A stretch of 64,000 nucleotides of DNA from an uncultured Anaerococcus sp. (GTDB taxonomy: Bacteria > Bacillota > Clostridia > Tissierellales > Peptoniphilaceae), in NCBI RefSeq assembly GCF_943912825.1, contig NZ_CALTUX010000002.1, positions 20,888-84,887 of the forward strand, in the 5' to 3' direction. The position numbers and the translations under genes are program-made. A model generated the notes under the pieces. It saw only the letters and a program-made list of their open reading frames with translations. It did no database searches and was not told the origin of the DNA. Shown here piece by piece: positions 18,129 through 27,081 of this stretch. Numbering within the stretch: position 1 is the first letter of the stretch; each line of letters starts with the position of its first letter.

Positions 18129-21100
18129 ATGAAAACAGTCAAGAAAGTACTTATAGGCATAATTGTTCTGATCTTGCTTGGCCTAGGATTCTTTTTTGGG
18201 AAAAAATTTATTGATAGCAAAAAAGAAATAGGCGAAGCTGAGGGGATGAGTGGTGGGATTTCTTCTGAAAAACAAGTGACCATGAAGGAAAGCTTCCCAG
18301 CCAAGGCGCAAAAGATAAGTTTTGCAGATGGTAAAAATTTCTTCACTATACCAGGTAAGGACAATATAGTCCAAACCGAAATTGGAGAATATGTCGACGG
18401 GCAAATCTTGGTAGATGTGGACCTAGAAAAATTCGATGAAAAGACCTTTGAAAAATATGGGGCAAGTATCATTGCCAGGTGCGATATCTGGGGAGGCTAT
18501 GAAATATATATAGCTGATAAAAGTTTAAACCAACTAGAGGTCCTAGCAGAAGATATAGGCAAGGAAGAAGGCGTATTGTTATCACAAGTCCACTGGCTAG
18601 TGCCAAGTGTTCCTAATGAATATTCATATCCTGATGATGATTTTTCAGTTTATCCAGATGAAGGTCTTAGTCCGTTTAATATTTTTAAATATATTTTTAA
18701 AAAGAATAACAAAACTAACTTATGGGATAATTACAGTATCGAAGATGGGTATAGGTTGATTTCTGAAAATGCTGACCTAGGTGAATCCACAGATGATCCT
18801 TATTGGTCTTATAAGGCCACCAACCTACCATACATGTGGAAAAACTTAGAAAATAAAAAAGAAGTAAATGTAGGTGTATTTGAAAATACGAAATTAAAAA
18901 ATAATGTCAGTAAGGATTTATCCTTTGAAAATTGGGAGTCAGAAAATTATGAATCAAAATATGCAAAGTCTACCTACAAAAAATTGAGGATTATAGATGA
19001 CATATCTTATAGGGTTAGAGAGGGAATTGAAAAGATTAATTCAGACTCTAAGAAATCTACTAAACCTAATTACCGTGACCACACTGCAAATGTATGTTCT
19101 CTTATAGGTGCAAGGCACAATGATATTGGCTTTAGCGGGGTTTGTAAGAATGCCAAAGTCTTCCCTATTCCTTACCCTGAACCATTACTTCCATACTTAT
19201 TGGCCTATAGGATATCCAATCCAGATAATCCTGCCAATATCTTTAGTATCAGTATGGGTTATAAAAAGGCTGAGCTTTATGCTATAAATTATGATGAATC
19301 CTTAGAAGAAGACTCAAGAAATGATAGCTTAAAAGAGTACTTAGAACTAGATAAAAGCCCAGAAGAATTTATTAAGGAAGTAAGTAAAACAAGAGAAGAC
19401 CATAACTATTCAAAGCTTAGACTAAATATGGCCCTAAGAGCCCTTAAAAATGCTGGCAAAGATTTCTTGATTGTGAAATGTGCTGGTAATGAAGGGGAAA
19501 AGATAGCTAAGATTGAAAAATATACAAGAGTTAAGATAGAAAAAACCACAATTTTTGATGAACTAGACCCAGACCTTAAGGACCATGTTATCATTGTTGG
19601 GGCATCTCGTCCGAAATTTTCTAATGGCAAAACTTTCTTTTCTGACATTTCTACCACAAGAAATGTTGACATAGTAGGGCCAGGAAAAAATATACCAGGA
19701 TATGATAATGGTGGCCATGTAGTTATGTGGGGCGGAACATCAGCAGCTACACCCTTTGTGGCAGGCCTTGCAGCAAACCTCTATGGAGCTTATCCAGAAA
19801 AAATGAACGGTCCCCTTGCCAAGAAACTCATCCTAGCATCTGGAAACCTAGAAGTCTTAGATGTTAGAGAAGAGAGGCATTCAAAGCTAGTCGATGCTAA
19901 AATTCTAACTGATTTGGTAAAGGATGCAGATTTGGACGCTATGGAAAGTGATGATGAAGTAGATGAGGTCAAATCTAGCAAATATAAAGATAAGATTTCA
20001 TTCTACCAAGAGCACGACGACCCAGAGCTTGCAGCTGACAGGAGAGATTTTATAAAAAATGTCCTCAATAAAACTGCTGATGCCGACTTTAAGGAAAGTG
20101 AAATTTATCTGGTAAAAAAGAAGGAAGATTCATCTTATTATCTTGTAATAAAGGATAATCATTCTAAATACACCCTACAAAATTATAAGGTTTATGTGGC
20201 TCTTCCTAACGAAGACTTATCAGAATATAGGTTAATCCAAGTCGATGATTTCATACCTGATGAAAAATACTCAGATGCTTTTGCAGATTTTTATATCTAC
20301 AATTTCTATGACCCAGATAAGGATAAATTTACCGACTACCTATTCTTATTCCGTGACCATGGAGGAAATACAGTTGGAGATTACACTATAAGGGCCATAG
20401 CCTTAGATGGTGGTAGGATCCATCATATTGAAGAATTGAAAGATAGCCTAGCCTACAAAGACCTCATCTATACCAAAAACAACCCACAAGGTCTCCTAAA
20501 TGGTTTTAATATCACCCTAGAACCAAGGGCCTACCACAATATCTATATCAAGCATGATTTCAATAATTATGATAGGAACTTTAGGATAATTGACCAAGAT
20601 AGGGATGAAAATGTAAGTAAGGCTGAAAAATACGATACTGGCTTTGTAAAATTATATAGGGACATAATAAATAGTAAGGCCCCTTATTACAAATATGAAA
20701 ATCAGGCTAAATATATAAATGAAGTTTACTACAATCACGATTTAAAATTTGGAATCTGCAAGGTAGATGACTTTAAGTATCCGCTCCTAGTCTTATCTGC
20801 GACAAATGACGGCTATAATTGGTATTCTATAATCCAATATACAGGCGATAATAAATATAATACTTGCCTATATATAGAACCAGCTCAAGTAGACATATGC
20901 TCAAATTACGTCTATACTTACGAAGGAAAGCATATCTTTATGGATAATCAGGGCAATGATGACCTATATTTCATTGGCAAGAATGATGGAAAAATTCAAA
21001 TGACCTACGGTTATTCGCCTACTATCCAAGGACCAGCAGATATTAGGATAGATTTGGCAGGCATAGATAGGAAAAAAGCTAAGGCCTTTGATAAAAAAGA

Positions 21101-21818
21101 CTATGACAAACTTAAATCAAAGCTAAAGCCAGTTAAGATGTATCCTATCAATGACAAGACCTTTATGGACTTAATTGATAAGTATAAGGACGGCCAAAAA
21201 AACGAGGAGGAATCTATATATTCTCTATACATCAAAGATGTATATACAAATACGGATTCCTACCATGACCTTTCTGTTATAGATAAGGATAGCCTCCACT
21301 TTATGGATGTAAATGCCCTTAATGAATATTCTATGGAAAACTCTCCATACTTAACTGATCCTCAATATAAGGAATACAGGGATAAATATATTAAGGTCTT
21401 AGAAGAAAATAATGGTAAATATATTAAGAAGAATAAAGACGGCAGCTTTTATTTCGGATTTTATCCTGGAAATGTAGGGAGGGATGATGAGAATTCTGTA
21501 GATTACGAGTTCCAATATTTCCCAGAATATGGGGTGACCTTCTTTGCTTACAAGGATTATATGAAAGAGGATGAGGTGTATTACCTAAAGAGTCCTTATC
21601 CAGGCATAGTTGCTAATGATAACTTATACTTAGAAGCAGATTTTCTAGCCTGGTGGATAGGTTTTGAATATCAAATAGACCCTAGCAAAAAATCTATTAA
21701 TATGAACTTAGAAGGCCATGATATAGGCCAGGAGGGCGTAGATTATGTAAAAATACCAACAGGGCCTTATAAGTCTATGAAAGATTTGCTAAATGATAAT
21801 TTTGAAAAAATAAAGTGA
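18129..21818 (+). CDS. Large membrane-anchored S8 (subtilisin-like) peptidase-family protein
   Basis: 1229 residues, starting at ATG 18129 behind GAGGAAAGG (the ATG at 18111 precedes that site). An N-terminal hydrophobic helix (VLIGIIVLILLGLGFFFG) anchors or exports it. A subtilase domain spans about residues 220-600: His block YRDHTANVCSLIGA near 315, oxyanion Asn in VKCAGNEG near 450, and Ser in GGTSAATPFVAGLAANL near 540. Where the catalytic Asp belongs (V-x-V-I-D-T-G) the sequence reads VGVFENTK, with Glu instead. A long beta-rich region with many Tyr/Asp follows. The final ~60 residues (NLYLEADFLAWWIGFEYQID) resemble a copper-amine-oxidase-N-like domain. It stands alone between two glp groups. 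It could be an altered or inactive protease. Confidence 0.82.
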   Translation: MKTVKKVLIGIIVLILLGLGFFFGKKFIDSKKEIGEAEGMSGGISSEKQVTMKESFPAKAQKISFADGKNFFTIPGKDNIVQTEIGEYVDGQILVDVDLEKFDEKTFEKYGASIIARCDIWGGYEIYIADKSLNQLEVLAEDIGKEEGVLLSQVHWLVPSVPNEYSYPDDDFSVYPDEGLSPFNIFKYIFKKNNKTNLWDNYSIEDGYRLISENADLGESTDDPYWSYKATNLPYMWKNLENKKEVNVGVFENTKLKNNVSKDLSFENWESENYESKYAKSTYKKLRIIDDISYRVREGIEKINSDSKKSTKPNYRDHTANVCSLIGARHNDIGFSGVCKNAKVFPIPYPEPLLPYLLAYRISNPDNPANIFSISMGYKKAELYAINYDESLEEDSRNDSLKEYLELDKSPEEFIKEVSKTREDHNYSKLRLNMALRALKNAGKDFLIVKCAGNEGEKIAKIEKYTRVKIEKTTIFDELDPDLKDHVIIVGASRPKFSNGKTFFSDISTTRNVDIVGPGKNIPGYDNGGHVVMWGGTSAATPFVAGLAANLYGAYPEKMNGPLAKKLILASGNLEVLDVREERHSKLVDAKILTDLVKDADLDAMESDDEVDEVKSSKYKDKISFYQEHDDPELAADRRDFIKNVLNKTADADFKESEIYLVKKKEDSSYYLVIKDNHSKYTLQNYKVYVALPNEDLSEYRLIQVDDFIPDEKYSDAFADFYIYNFYDPDKDKFTDYLFLFRDHGGNTVGDYTIRAIALDGGRIHHIEELKDSLAYKDLIYTKNNPQGLLNGFNITLEPRAYHNIYIKHDFNNYDRNFRIIDQDRDENVSKAEKYDTGFVKLYRDIINSKAPYYKYENQAKYINEVYYNHDLKFGICKVDDFKYPLLVLSATNDGYNWYSIIQYTGDNKYNTCLYIEPAQVDICSNYVYTYEGKHIFMDNQGNDDLYFIGKNDGKIQMTYGYSPTIQGPADIRIDLAGIDRKKAKAFDKKDYDKLKSKLKPVKMYPINDKTFMDLIDKYKDGQKNEEESIYSLYIKDVYTNTDSYHDLSVIDKDSLHFMDVNALNEYSMENSPYLTDPQYKEYRDKYIKVLEENNGKYIKKNKDGSFYFGFYPGNVGRDDENSVDYEFQYFPEYGVTFFAYKDYMKEDEVYYLKSPYPGIVANDNLYLEADFLAWWIGFEYQIDPSKKSINMNLEGHDIGQEGVDYVKIPTGPYKSMKDLLNDNFEKIK

Positions 21819-21870
21819 TTGAAATAATTTTAAATATAGGTTAGTTTAAAAAGAGAGCTTTATATAAAAG

Positions 21871-21911
21871 TACCAAGCCAAAGGCAAAATGCTTAGGCTT
21901 GGTATTTTTTT
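21871..21911 (+). terminator. Terminator of the subtilase-like gene
   Basis: Perfect 9-bp stem TACCAAGCC/GGCTTGGTA followed by seven Ts. Confidence 0.88.
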
Positions 21912-21926
21912 GTAAATTTAACCAAT

Positions 21927-22092
21927 AGAAAAGCCCCTCAGATGAGGGGGCAGATTGTCGACGAATTTGGATTCGAATGCCATTTAGGCAAACGAAGTGA
22001 GGAAGAATCCCATGAATTTAGGATTAAAAATATAAGTTTTTAACAATATATTAATATGTCTACGCTCTGGCCCCACAAGTGCGGGCTTTTCT
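21927..22092. repeat. 166-bp structured intergenic element with 10-bp terminal inverted repeats
   Basis: The ends are AGAAAAGCCC (21927-21936) and its exact complement GGGCTTTTCT (22083-22092). Each end also closes its own hairpin: CCCCTC/GAGGGG on the left, and GCCC-CAC/GTG-C-GGGC on the right. Inside are GGATTC...GAATCC, GCC-ATTTA-GGC and CGAAT-TTGG-ATTCG, plus a near repeat (GAATTTGGATT and GAATTTAGGATT). There is no plausible protein frame. It may be a miniature mobile element, a structured RNA, or two outward-facing terminators with shared tails. I cannot tell which from one copy. Confidence 0.5.
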
Positions 22093-22095
22093 GGA

Positions 22096-22812
22096 CTAGA
22101 ATATAAAGTTGAATAAGATTACAGCGATAAGTCCGCCGATGATTGGGCCAACAACTGGAATCCATCCATATCCCCAGTTTGCATCTGTCTTGTTCTTAAC
22201 TGGGAGAACTGCGTAAGCAATTCTTGGACCAAGGTCTCTTGCTGGGTTAATTGCATAACCTGTTAGACCACCTGTTGACATACCTATTGAAACGATTAGA
22301 CCGTATACGAATAGCTTGTCAACTCCAGCACCGTTTGCGCCTGCTACATTACCAAAACCAAGGATAGCAAATACAAGGACAAAGGTACCAACTATTTCAG
22401 ATAGAAGGTTTCTGCCGGTGTTTGGGATTGTAGGTGCTGTACAGAATGTACCCCTAACTCCAAGTGGGTTGTCAGCTGTTGCATCATAGTGGTCTTTGAA
22501 TAGGGTGTAAACTAAACATTGACCTAGGAAGGCTCCTAGCATTTGACCAGCTATGTATACTGGAACTGCGTTAGGTGCTACATCACCCTTAAATGCAAGT
22601 GCAATTGTTAGTGCTGGGTTAAAATGAGCTCCTGTGAGTGCTCCAAAGATGGTTGCTGGGATTAGAACGGCAAGACCCCAAGCGATAGTGATTTGGATAG
22701 GACCTGCACCTTTCATACCACTCTTGTTCAAAGAAACGTTTGCTACGACACCATTACCTAGAAGTATAAGTATGAGTGTACCGACCATTTCGCCTAAAAA
22801 AATATCTCTCAT
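22096..22812 (-). CDS. glpF: Glycerol uptake facilitator (aquaglyceroporin)
   Basis: This 238-residue MIP-family channel has six membrane helices and two half-helices. Both NPA boxes are present, ALTGAHFNPALTIA near residue 65 and TGYAINPARDLGPR near 185. The Asp after the second NPAR (NPARD) is the residue that distinguishes glycerol facilitators from water-only aquaporins. Start ATG 22812 has GGAGAG 4 bases upstream. The leader carries a cre-like site at the start point and a GlpP-type terminator hairpin. Expression is therefore probably low under preferred sugars and induced by glycerol-3-phosphate. It lies beside the second GlpA-like gene on the same strand but has its own promoter. Confidence 0.97.
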   Translation of the reverse strand: MRDIFLGEMVGTLILILLGNGVVANVSLNKSGMKGAGPIQITIAWGLAVLIPATIFGALTGAHFNPALTIALAFKGDVAPNAVPVYIAGQMLGAFLGQCLVYTLFKDHYDATADNPLGVRGTFCTAPTIPNTGRNLLSEIVGTFVLVFAILGFGNVAGANGAGVDKLFVYGLIVSIGMSTGGLTGYAINPARDLGPRIAYAVLPVKNKTDANWGYGWIPVVGPIIGGLIAVILFNFIF

Positions 22813-22832
22813 TTTCTCTCCTTTCTCTGAAT

Positions 22833-22874
22833 AAAAAAACAGAGAACTACCTTGGTTATTAGCTCTCTGTCTCT
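22833..22874 (-). promoter_or_regulatory. glpF leader terminator with candidate GlpP-binding element
   Basis: Read on the minus strand: AGAGACAGAGAGC, then a 9-bp stem CAGAGAGCT/AGTTCTCTG (one wobble) and seven Ts, all between the promoter and the glpF ribosome site. It matches the layout of the other glp leaders in the window. Confidence 0.75.
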
Positions 22875-22888
22875 GATTTATTCAACTG

Positions 22889-22902
22889 TGAAAATGTTTA
22901 CA
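22889..22902 (-). promoter_or_regulatory. cre-like CcpA site at the glpF start point
   Basis: TGTAAACATTTTCA on the minus strand matches the cre consensus TGWAARCGYTWNCA at 13 of 14 positions. It overlaps the predicted transcription start, where a bound CcpA would block initiation. Confidence 0.6.
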
Positions 22903-22907
22903 TTTAT

Positions 22908-22936
22908 ATTATATCACAGGCTTTTATTTATTGCAA
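22908..22936 (-). promoter_or_regulatory. glpF promoter
   Basis: Minus strand TTGCAA (22931-22936), 17-bp spacer, TATAAT (22908-22913), in the TGTGATATAAT form common in this window. Confidence 0.78.
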
Positions 22937-22941
22937 ATTTT

Positions 22942-24426
22942 TTATATATTTTTTTCTTCTTCTAGGCTTTTGATGAATTTATTTATGTCAGCCTTATTGA
23001 CCCTGCTTATACCTGAGTGCTCTGAGTCAAACCTATCAGACTCAACTTTTTTGCCTAGCTCATCTTCCATGACCTCTATTACCCTAGACCTGCAAAATGA
23101 TCCCTGGCAAAAGCCCATGCCAGCCCTGGTTCTTCTCTTAATTGAATCAAAGCTCTTGCAAGGGATGCCACGATTCATAGCATCTCTTATGGTCTTTTCA
23201 CTTACCTGTTCACATCTGCAAACAAGCCTTTCTGGATTGCCTAGAGGAAGGTCTACCTTTTTTATGACCTTGTTGAAGTCTTCAAGTTCTTTATATTTAA
23301 TAATTGCCTTCCTATTAGGGTTAAAATCAGGGTCTTCTTCAAATACTAGGCCCAAATCCCTTAGGATGTCTTCAAGGATTCTTGCCACTGCAGGGGATGA
23401 AGTGATACCTGGAGATTGGATGCCAACTGCATTGATAAAACCGCTTGTCTTGCTATTTTCAATTATAAAGTCACCTGTAGATGAGGCTGGCCTTAGGCCT
23501 GTAAAGGACCTTATAAATTCTTTGAGGTTAATCACATCATCTTTTACAGATTTTTGGGCTAGGTCATAGATTTGGGCAAGTCTTTCTATGTGGGTGCCCC
23601 TGTCGATTTCTTCCTCATCGATGGCATCTGGACCTAGGAGGAGGTTGTTGTGATAGGTCCTTGTAACAAGGATTCCCTTGGATTTTGGACTTGGGGTTTG
23701 GAAGAGGACCTGTTTAATTCTAGCCCCAGTTCCCTTTTGCATTATAAGGTATTCACCAGATCTTGGATGGATGGTAAAGTCTGTTTCTGTAATCATTTGA
23801 GATACCCTTGCCCCCTCAAGGCCTGAGGCATTTATTACAAATTTTCCTTCAAAGTTCTTGCCAGATTCAGTACTTACGGTAAATATATCCCCATCTTTAC
23901 TAATTTCTGAGACCCTCTCCTCAAGCCTAAGTTCAACTCCGTTTGAAATGGCATTTTCCATTAGGGCTATGACATATTCGTAAGGAGAGCAAACGCCAGC
24001 GCCCTTACAGTATAGGGCAGATGTGGCATCTTCAGAAACATTTGGCTCGATTTCTCTTAGTTTTGCTTGGTCAATAATTTCTATATCATCAAGGCCATTT
24101 TCACGGCCAATATCCATGAGTTTTTCAAGTTCTTTCTCATCTTCTTCATCGAAGGCAAGGACGAGAGATCCGTTTTCTAAAAATCCAAAATTTAGTTCTT
24201 CATCAAGCTTCTTAAATTCCTTTCTACCCTCATAGCAGATACGGCCCCTAAGCTCGTGATGGGGCTCGGCATAGCCACCATGGACTATGGCTGAATTGGC
24301 CTTGGAAGCGCCCATTGAGACATCATTTTCCTTTTCTAGGACTAGGACATCAAGCTTGTAGGCAGATAATCTCCTAGCGATACTTGCTCCTGTGACACCG
24401 GCGCCAATAATTATAACATCATACAT
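22942..24426 (-). CDS. Second GlpA-like FAD-dependent dehydrogenase with BFD-like Fe-S domain
   Basis: This 494-residue paralogue of the 14919-16340 gene has an FAD site IIIGAGVTGASIARRLS, the KANSAIVHGGYAEP block near residue 43, and the C-terminal Fe-S domain LVCRCEQVSEKTI...GFCQGSFCRSRV with all four cysteines. A ~35-residue charged tail extends past the Fe-S domain. It stands as a single gene without the flavoprotein and DUF1667 partners, so it may use the partners of the other operon or a different acceptor. AGAAAGGA precedes the start. Its 130-base leader has a promoter, a cre-like site and a GlpP-type terminator, tying it to glycerol use. Substrate assignment is by family. Confidence 0.9.
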   Translation of the reverse strand: MYDVIIIGAGVTGASIARRLSAYKLDVLVLEKENDVSMGASKANSAIVHGGYAEPHHELRGRICYEGRKEFKKLDEELNFGFLENGSLVLAFDEEDEKELEKLMDIGRENGLDDIEIIDQAKLREIEPNVSEDATSALYCKGAGVCSPYEYVIALMENAISNGVELRLEERVSEISKDGDIFTVSTESGKNFEGKFVINASGLEGARVSQMITETDFTIHPRSGEYLIMQKGTGARIKQVLFQTPSPKSKGILVTRTYHNNLLLGPDAIDEEEIDRGTHIERLAQIYDLAQKSVKDDVINLKEFIRSFTGLRPASSTGDFIIENSKTSGFINAVGIQSPGITSSPAVARILEDILRDLGLVFEEDPDFNPNRKAIIKYKELEDFNKVIKKVDLPLGNPERLVCRCEQVSEKTIRDAMNRGIPCKSFDSIKRRTRAGMGFCQGSFCRSRVIEVMEDELGKKVESDRFDSEHSGISRVNKADINKFIKSLEEEKNI

Positions 24427-24503
24427 AAAAAATCCTTTCTATAAAACCCTACTAGATCTAAAATTTAATTTACTAATAAGACTTTAAAATCTGATTTAAA
24501 GAC

Positions 24504-24540
24504 AAAAATAGAGCGATAAATGAAAACCGCTCTCATCTCT
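24504..24540 (-). promoter_or_regulatory. Leader terminator of the second glpA-like gene, with candidate GlpP element
   Basis: On the minus strand AGAGATGAGAGC leads into a 6-bp stem AGAGCG/CGCTCT with a 12-base loop and then ATTTTT. It lies 78 bases before the start codon, downstream of the promoter. Confidence 0.65.
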
Positions 24541-24548
24541 AAATATTA

Positions 24549-24562
24549 TGCAAACCTTTTCT
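24549..24562 (-). promoter_or_regulatory. cre-like site at the second glpA-like promoter
   Basis: AGAAAAGGTTTGCA on the minus strand matches TGWAARCGYTWNCA at 12 of 14 positions and sits at the predicted start point, as at glpF. Confidence 0.4.
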
Positions 24563-24564
24563 AC

Positions 24565-24593
24565 ATTATATCACAAGGCAAAAGCAAATTCAA
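24565..24593 (-). promoter_or_regulatory. Promoter of the second glpA-like gene
   Basis: Minus strand TTGAAT (24588-24593), 17-bp spacer, TATAAT (24565-24570), again as TGTGATATAAT. The rest of the 24427-24752 gap holds only this leader and an AT-rich stretch serving the divergent gene. Confidence 0.72.
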
Positions 24594-24752
24594 GCTGGAC
24601 AATAACTTGATTTTCTTATAGAAACTATTGTATTTTTGTAAAAAATTGGGAAAATAGATAAAGTTTTTACAAAAAATCCTATTTACTAGCTAATTAAGTT
24701 TATAATTCAACTTTTAAAAGTATATTATATATAAGATAATAGGAGAAATGAT

Positions 24753-27017
24753 ATGAAGTGTAACCATTGCGGTGCAAATATAGATGATGATAGCAAATTT
24801 TGCCCTGTTTGCGGCAATAAGCTAGAGAAAAACGATAAGCCTAGTCCAGATAGGGACTCGGAAAATATCAAAAAGTCAAATATATTTGCGGATAAATTTA
24901 AGAAATTTACAAATAAATCAAAACCTAAGCCGGAAGAAAGCAAGGATTTAAATACAAAGCCAGAAGAGCCAAGCCCTATAAAAGATGCGTCTGATGAGGG
25001 AAAAATTATTAAGGAAGAAATCCTCAAAGATAAACAGCTAAGAAAAAACCAAGACCAAGGCCCAATCGATAGGATGGATAAGTCTAGTAGAAGGCTTGAA
25101 AACTTTGGGGAATCTAAGCAAAAGGCTAATCAGAGGTCGGTTATAGAAGAGGTCCAAGAAAAGGTCTCTCGCAACCAAAAGGCCAAGAAAGATGATTCTA
25201 ATTTTTATATAGATAAGAATACAAAGATGGGAAAGATTGGCCTTGAAGAGAAACTAGATAGGCTGATTGGGGATGAGTCTGTTCAACTATCAAATATAAC
25301 CGTATCTGCTGGAATCAGAAGAATCCAAGATAGGAAGAAGAAATTTGATAGGGAACAATCTTTAGCTAGTCTCAAAGACAGGACTGCAGCAGCAAGGCCT
25401 CTTAAGGAAAAAAGCCTAGTTCCTGTAGAAGAAGTCAAGGAAGAAGTCCATGAGCCAGAAAAGGGCAAAAAAGAAGGCAAATCCTTTGATTTCAAAAAGT
25501 ACTTTACAAATAGGAATATAATTATAGCCGTAGTAGTCCTTTTAATTGCAGTTTTGGGAAGTCTCTTATATATGAAGCTCCACAAGGTAGAATATATTGG
25601 CCTTAACCTAAGTGATTATATAACAGTTTCCTATGAAGGTGAAGATGGATCGGGAATACCAAAGGCGGGAATTGACCAAGATAAGCTAATAGGCGACTAT
25701 CAAGATAAGATAAAATATATCTCAAGGGATAATAACAAGGACTCCTATCCGACTCCAGCCCATGAATTTGCGGCAGATTTGGCAAATAACGCCATTTTCC
25801 AATATTCAAAGGACCAGGGCCTATCAAATGGTGATGAGATAACAATCATGGCAAACCTAGACAATATAAAGTTGTCAGATAAGTACAATGTCCAGATTAC
25901 ATCAGCTTCAAAACCTGTAATTGTCGAAGGCATAGGGGGAAGTGACCCTAATAATCCAGATCAAGCTAACCAAGAGGGTGGAGAAGCTGATCCATTTGAG
26001 TATATAGATGTCAAATTTGAAGGAAAGAGCCCGGATATAACCCTAACAACAAGCCTAAAAGACGGGGCTCCAGAATACATGCACACCATAGAAGTAGCAC
26101 CAGCTAAGACAAGTGGCATAAGCGATGGAGAAGATGTAGAAGTAAAACTAAACTTCAACCCTGACCAGCTTGAAGAGACCTACAAGGTAAAACTAAATCC
26201 AACAAGCAAGACCTTCAAAGCTAGTTCAAGTGAAGAAGGCTCTGATGATAGCTCTTCAGACTTTATAAAATCAACAGCCAACTTAGATGAGAACCTACTT
26301 GGGGAATTAAAAGGCAAGGCAGGGGACTTGATCAAGCAAACAATCCTCTATAAGAACCTTATAAATGTAGATAATATCGAATATCTCGGTTCATTTACAG
26401 GCTTTAATGAAGACCAAAATGCTGAAATCAAAAACAGGGTATATTTGATTTATGAAGTAAGCACATCAGAAAAACTAGCTGATGTCAACTACCAGGGCAA
26501 TTTCAAATATTACACCTTTGTAGAATACCAGAATGTAAGCAAAAAGAAAGATGGAGATGGTAAATTCTTCACTGGCGGACCACAAACAACAGATAATCAA
26601 ATATTCCACAAATTCTTTATAGAAAGCGAATATAAATATTATCAAATTGAATACCAAGGCTTTGGCTTTATTGACAAGGTCCTAGCCCATGTGGGAGGTG
26701 CTCTAGAAGGACTTACAGTCACCCAAGATAACAAAACTGATGTCAACAAGCACTTTGCTACAAGCGATGGGGCAGTTGGAGAATATCAAGCAGATAATCA
26801 AAGGCTATCCCTAAAGGCTGATGGAAGCTTGGTATACCAAATAGATAAGGCAGTCCACACAGGCTCCTACAGCCTAGATGGAAACAAAGTATCTGCAAGC
26901 ATAAAGGGTATAAATGTAGATACTCCAATAAGCTTAACCTATGACAACGGAAGTCTAAAAGCCGAAGAACAAGGCGAATTTAGACGAACAAGCTTCCAAA
27001 AAATACAAAACTTTTAA
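24753..27017 (+). CDS. Zinc-ribbon membrane protein with large external domain
   Basis: 754 residues. The first 20 form a zinc ribbon (CNHCG...FCPVCG), followed by a long charged, disordered cytoplasmic part. One membrane helix (NIIIAVVVLLIAVLGSLLYM, about 255-275) leads to an outside region of ~480 residues. It begins VEYIGLNLSDYITVSYEGEDG and contains two similar beta-rich repeats (each with a 'V-x-F/Y-E-G...G-I-x-x-G' pattern) and a Ser/Asp-rich linker. Such zinc ribbon plus single-helix proteins (TcaA/YvbJ-like) are often envelope sensors or scaffolds. The function here is unknown. A terminator-like hairpin follows and the GH13-like gene is 65 bases downstream, so partial co-transcription is possible. 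Confidence 0.8.
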   Translation: MKCNHCGANIDDDSKFCPVCGNKLEKNDKPSPDRDSENIKKSNIFADKFKKFTNKSKPKPEESKDLNTKPEEPSPIKDASDEGKIIKEEILKDKQLRKNQDQGPIDRMDKSSRRLENFGESKQKANQRSVIEEVQEKVSRNQKAKKDDSNFYIDKNTKMGKIGLEEKLDRLIGDESVQLSNITVSAGIRRIQDRKKKFDREQSLASLKDRTAAARPLKEKSLVPVEEVKEEVHEPEKGKKEGKSFDFKKYFTNRNIIIAVVVLLIAVLGSLLYMKLHKVEYIGLNLSDYITVSYEGEDGSGIPKAGIDQDKLIGDYQDKIKYISRDNNKDSYPTPAHEFAADLANNAIFQYSKDQGLSNGDEITIMANLDNIKLSDKYNVQITSASKPVIVEGIGGSDPNNPDQANQEGGEADPFEYIDVKFEGKSPDITLTTSLKDGAPEYMHTIEVAPAKTSGISDGEDVEVKLNFNPDQLEETYKVKLNPTSKTFKASSSEEGSDDSSSDFIKSTANLDENLLGELKGKAGDLIKQTILYKNLINVDNIEYLGSFTGFNEDQNAEIKNRVYLIYEVSTSEKLADVNYQGNFKYYTFVEYQNVSKKKDGDGKFFTGGPQTTDNQIFHKFFIESEYKYYQIEYQGFGFIDKVLAHVGGALEGLTVTQDNKTDVNKHFATSDGAVGEYQADNQRLSLKADGSLVYQIDKAVHTGSYSLDGNKVSASIKGINVDTPISLTYDNGSLKAEEQGEFRRTSFQKIQNF

Positions 27018-27021
27018 GTAT

Positions 27022-27054
27022 AAAAGGAAATATGGTCAAGCTGTATTTCCTTTT
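27022..27054 (+). terminator. Terminator-like hairpin after the zinc-ribbon gene
   Basis: Perfect 11-bp inverted repeat AAAAGGAAATA/TATTTCCTTTT with an 11-base loop. The U-run is the stem's own four Ts followed by AAAA, so termination may be partial. Confidence 0.6.
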
Positions 27055-27081
27055 AAAATGCAAAATAAAAAGAGGGAATAA

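Noticed and set aside
21927..22092. tRNA or tmRNA remnant suggested by a GGATTCGAAT T-loop-like string
   Set aside because: No acceptor stem, anticodon arm or CCA end can be formed around it.
22931..23569. 212-codon open frame on the plus strand
   Set aside because: It lies antisense inside the second glpA-like gene, is Ser/Leu-rich without domain signals, and has no ribosome site; it mirrors the real gene's codons.
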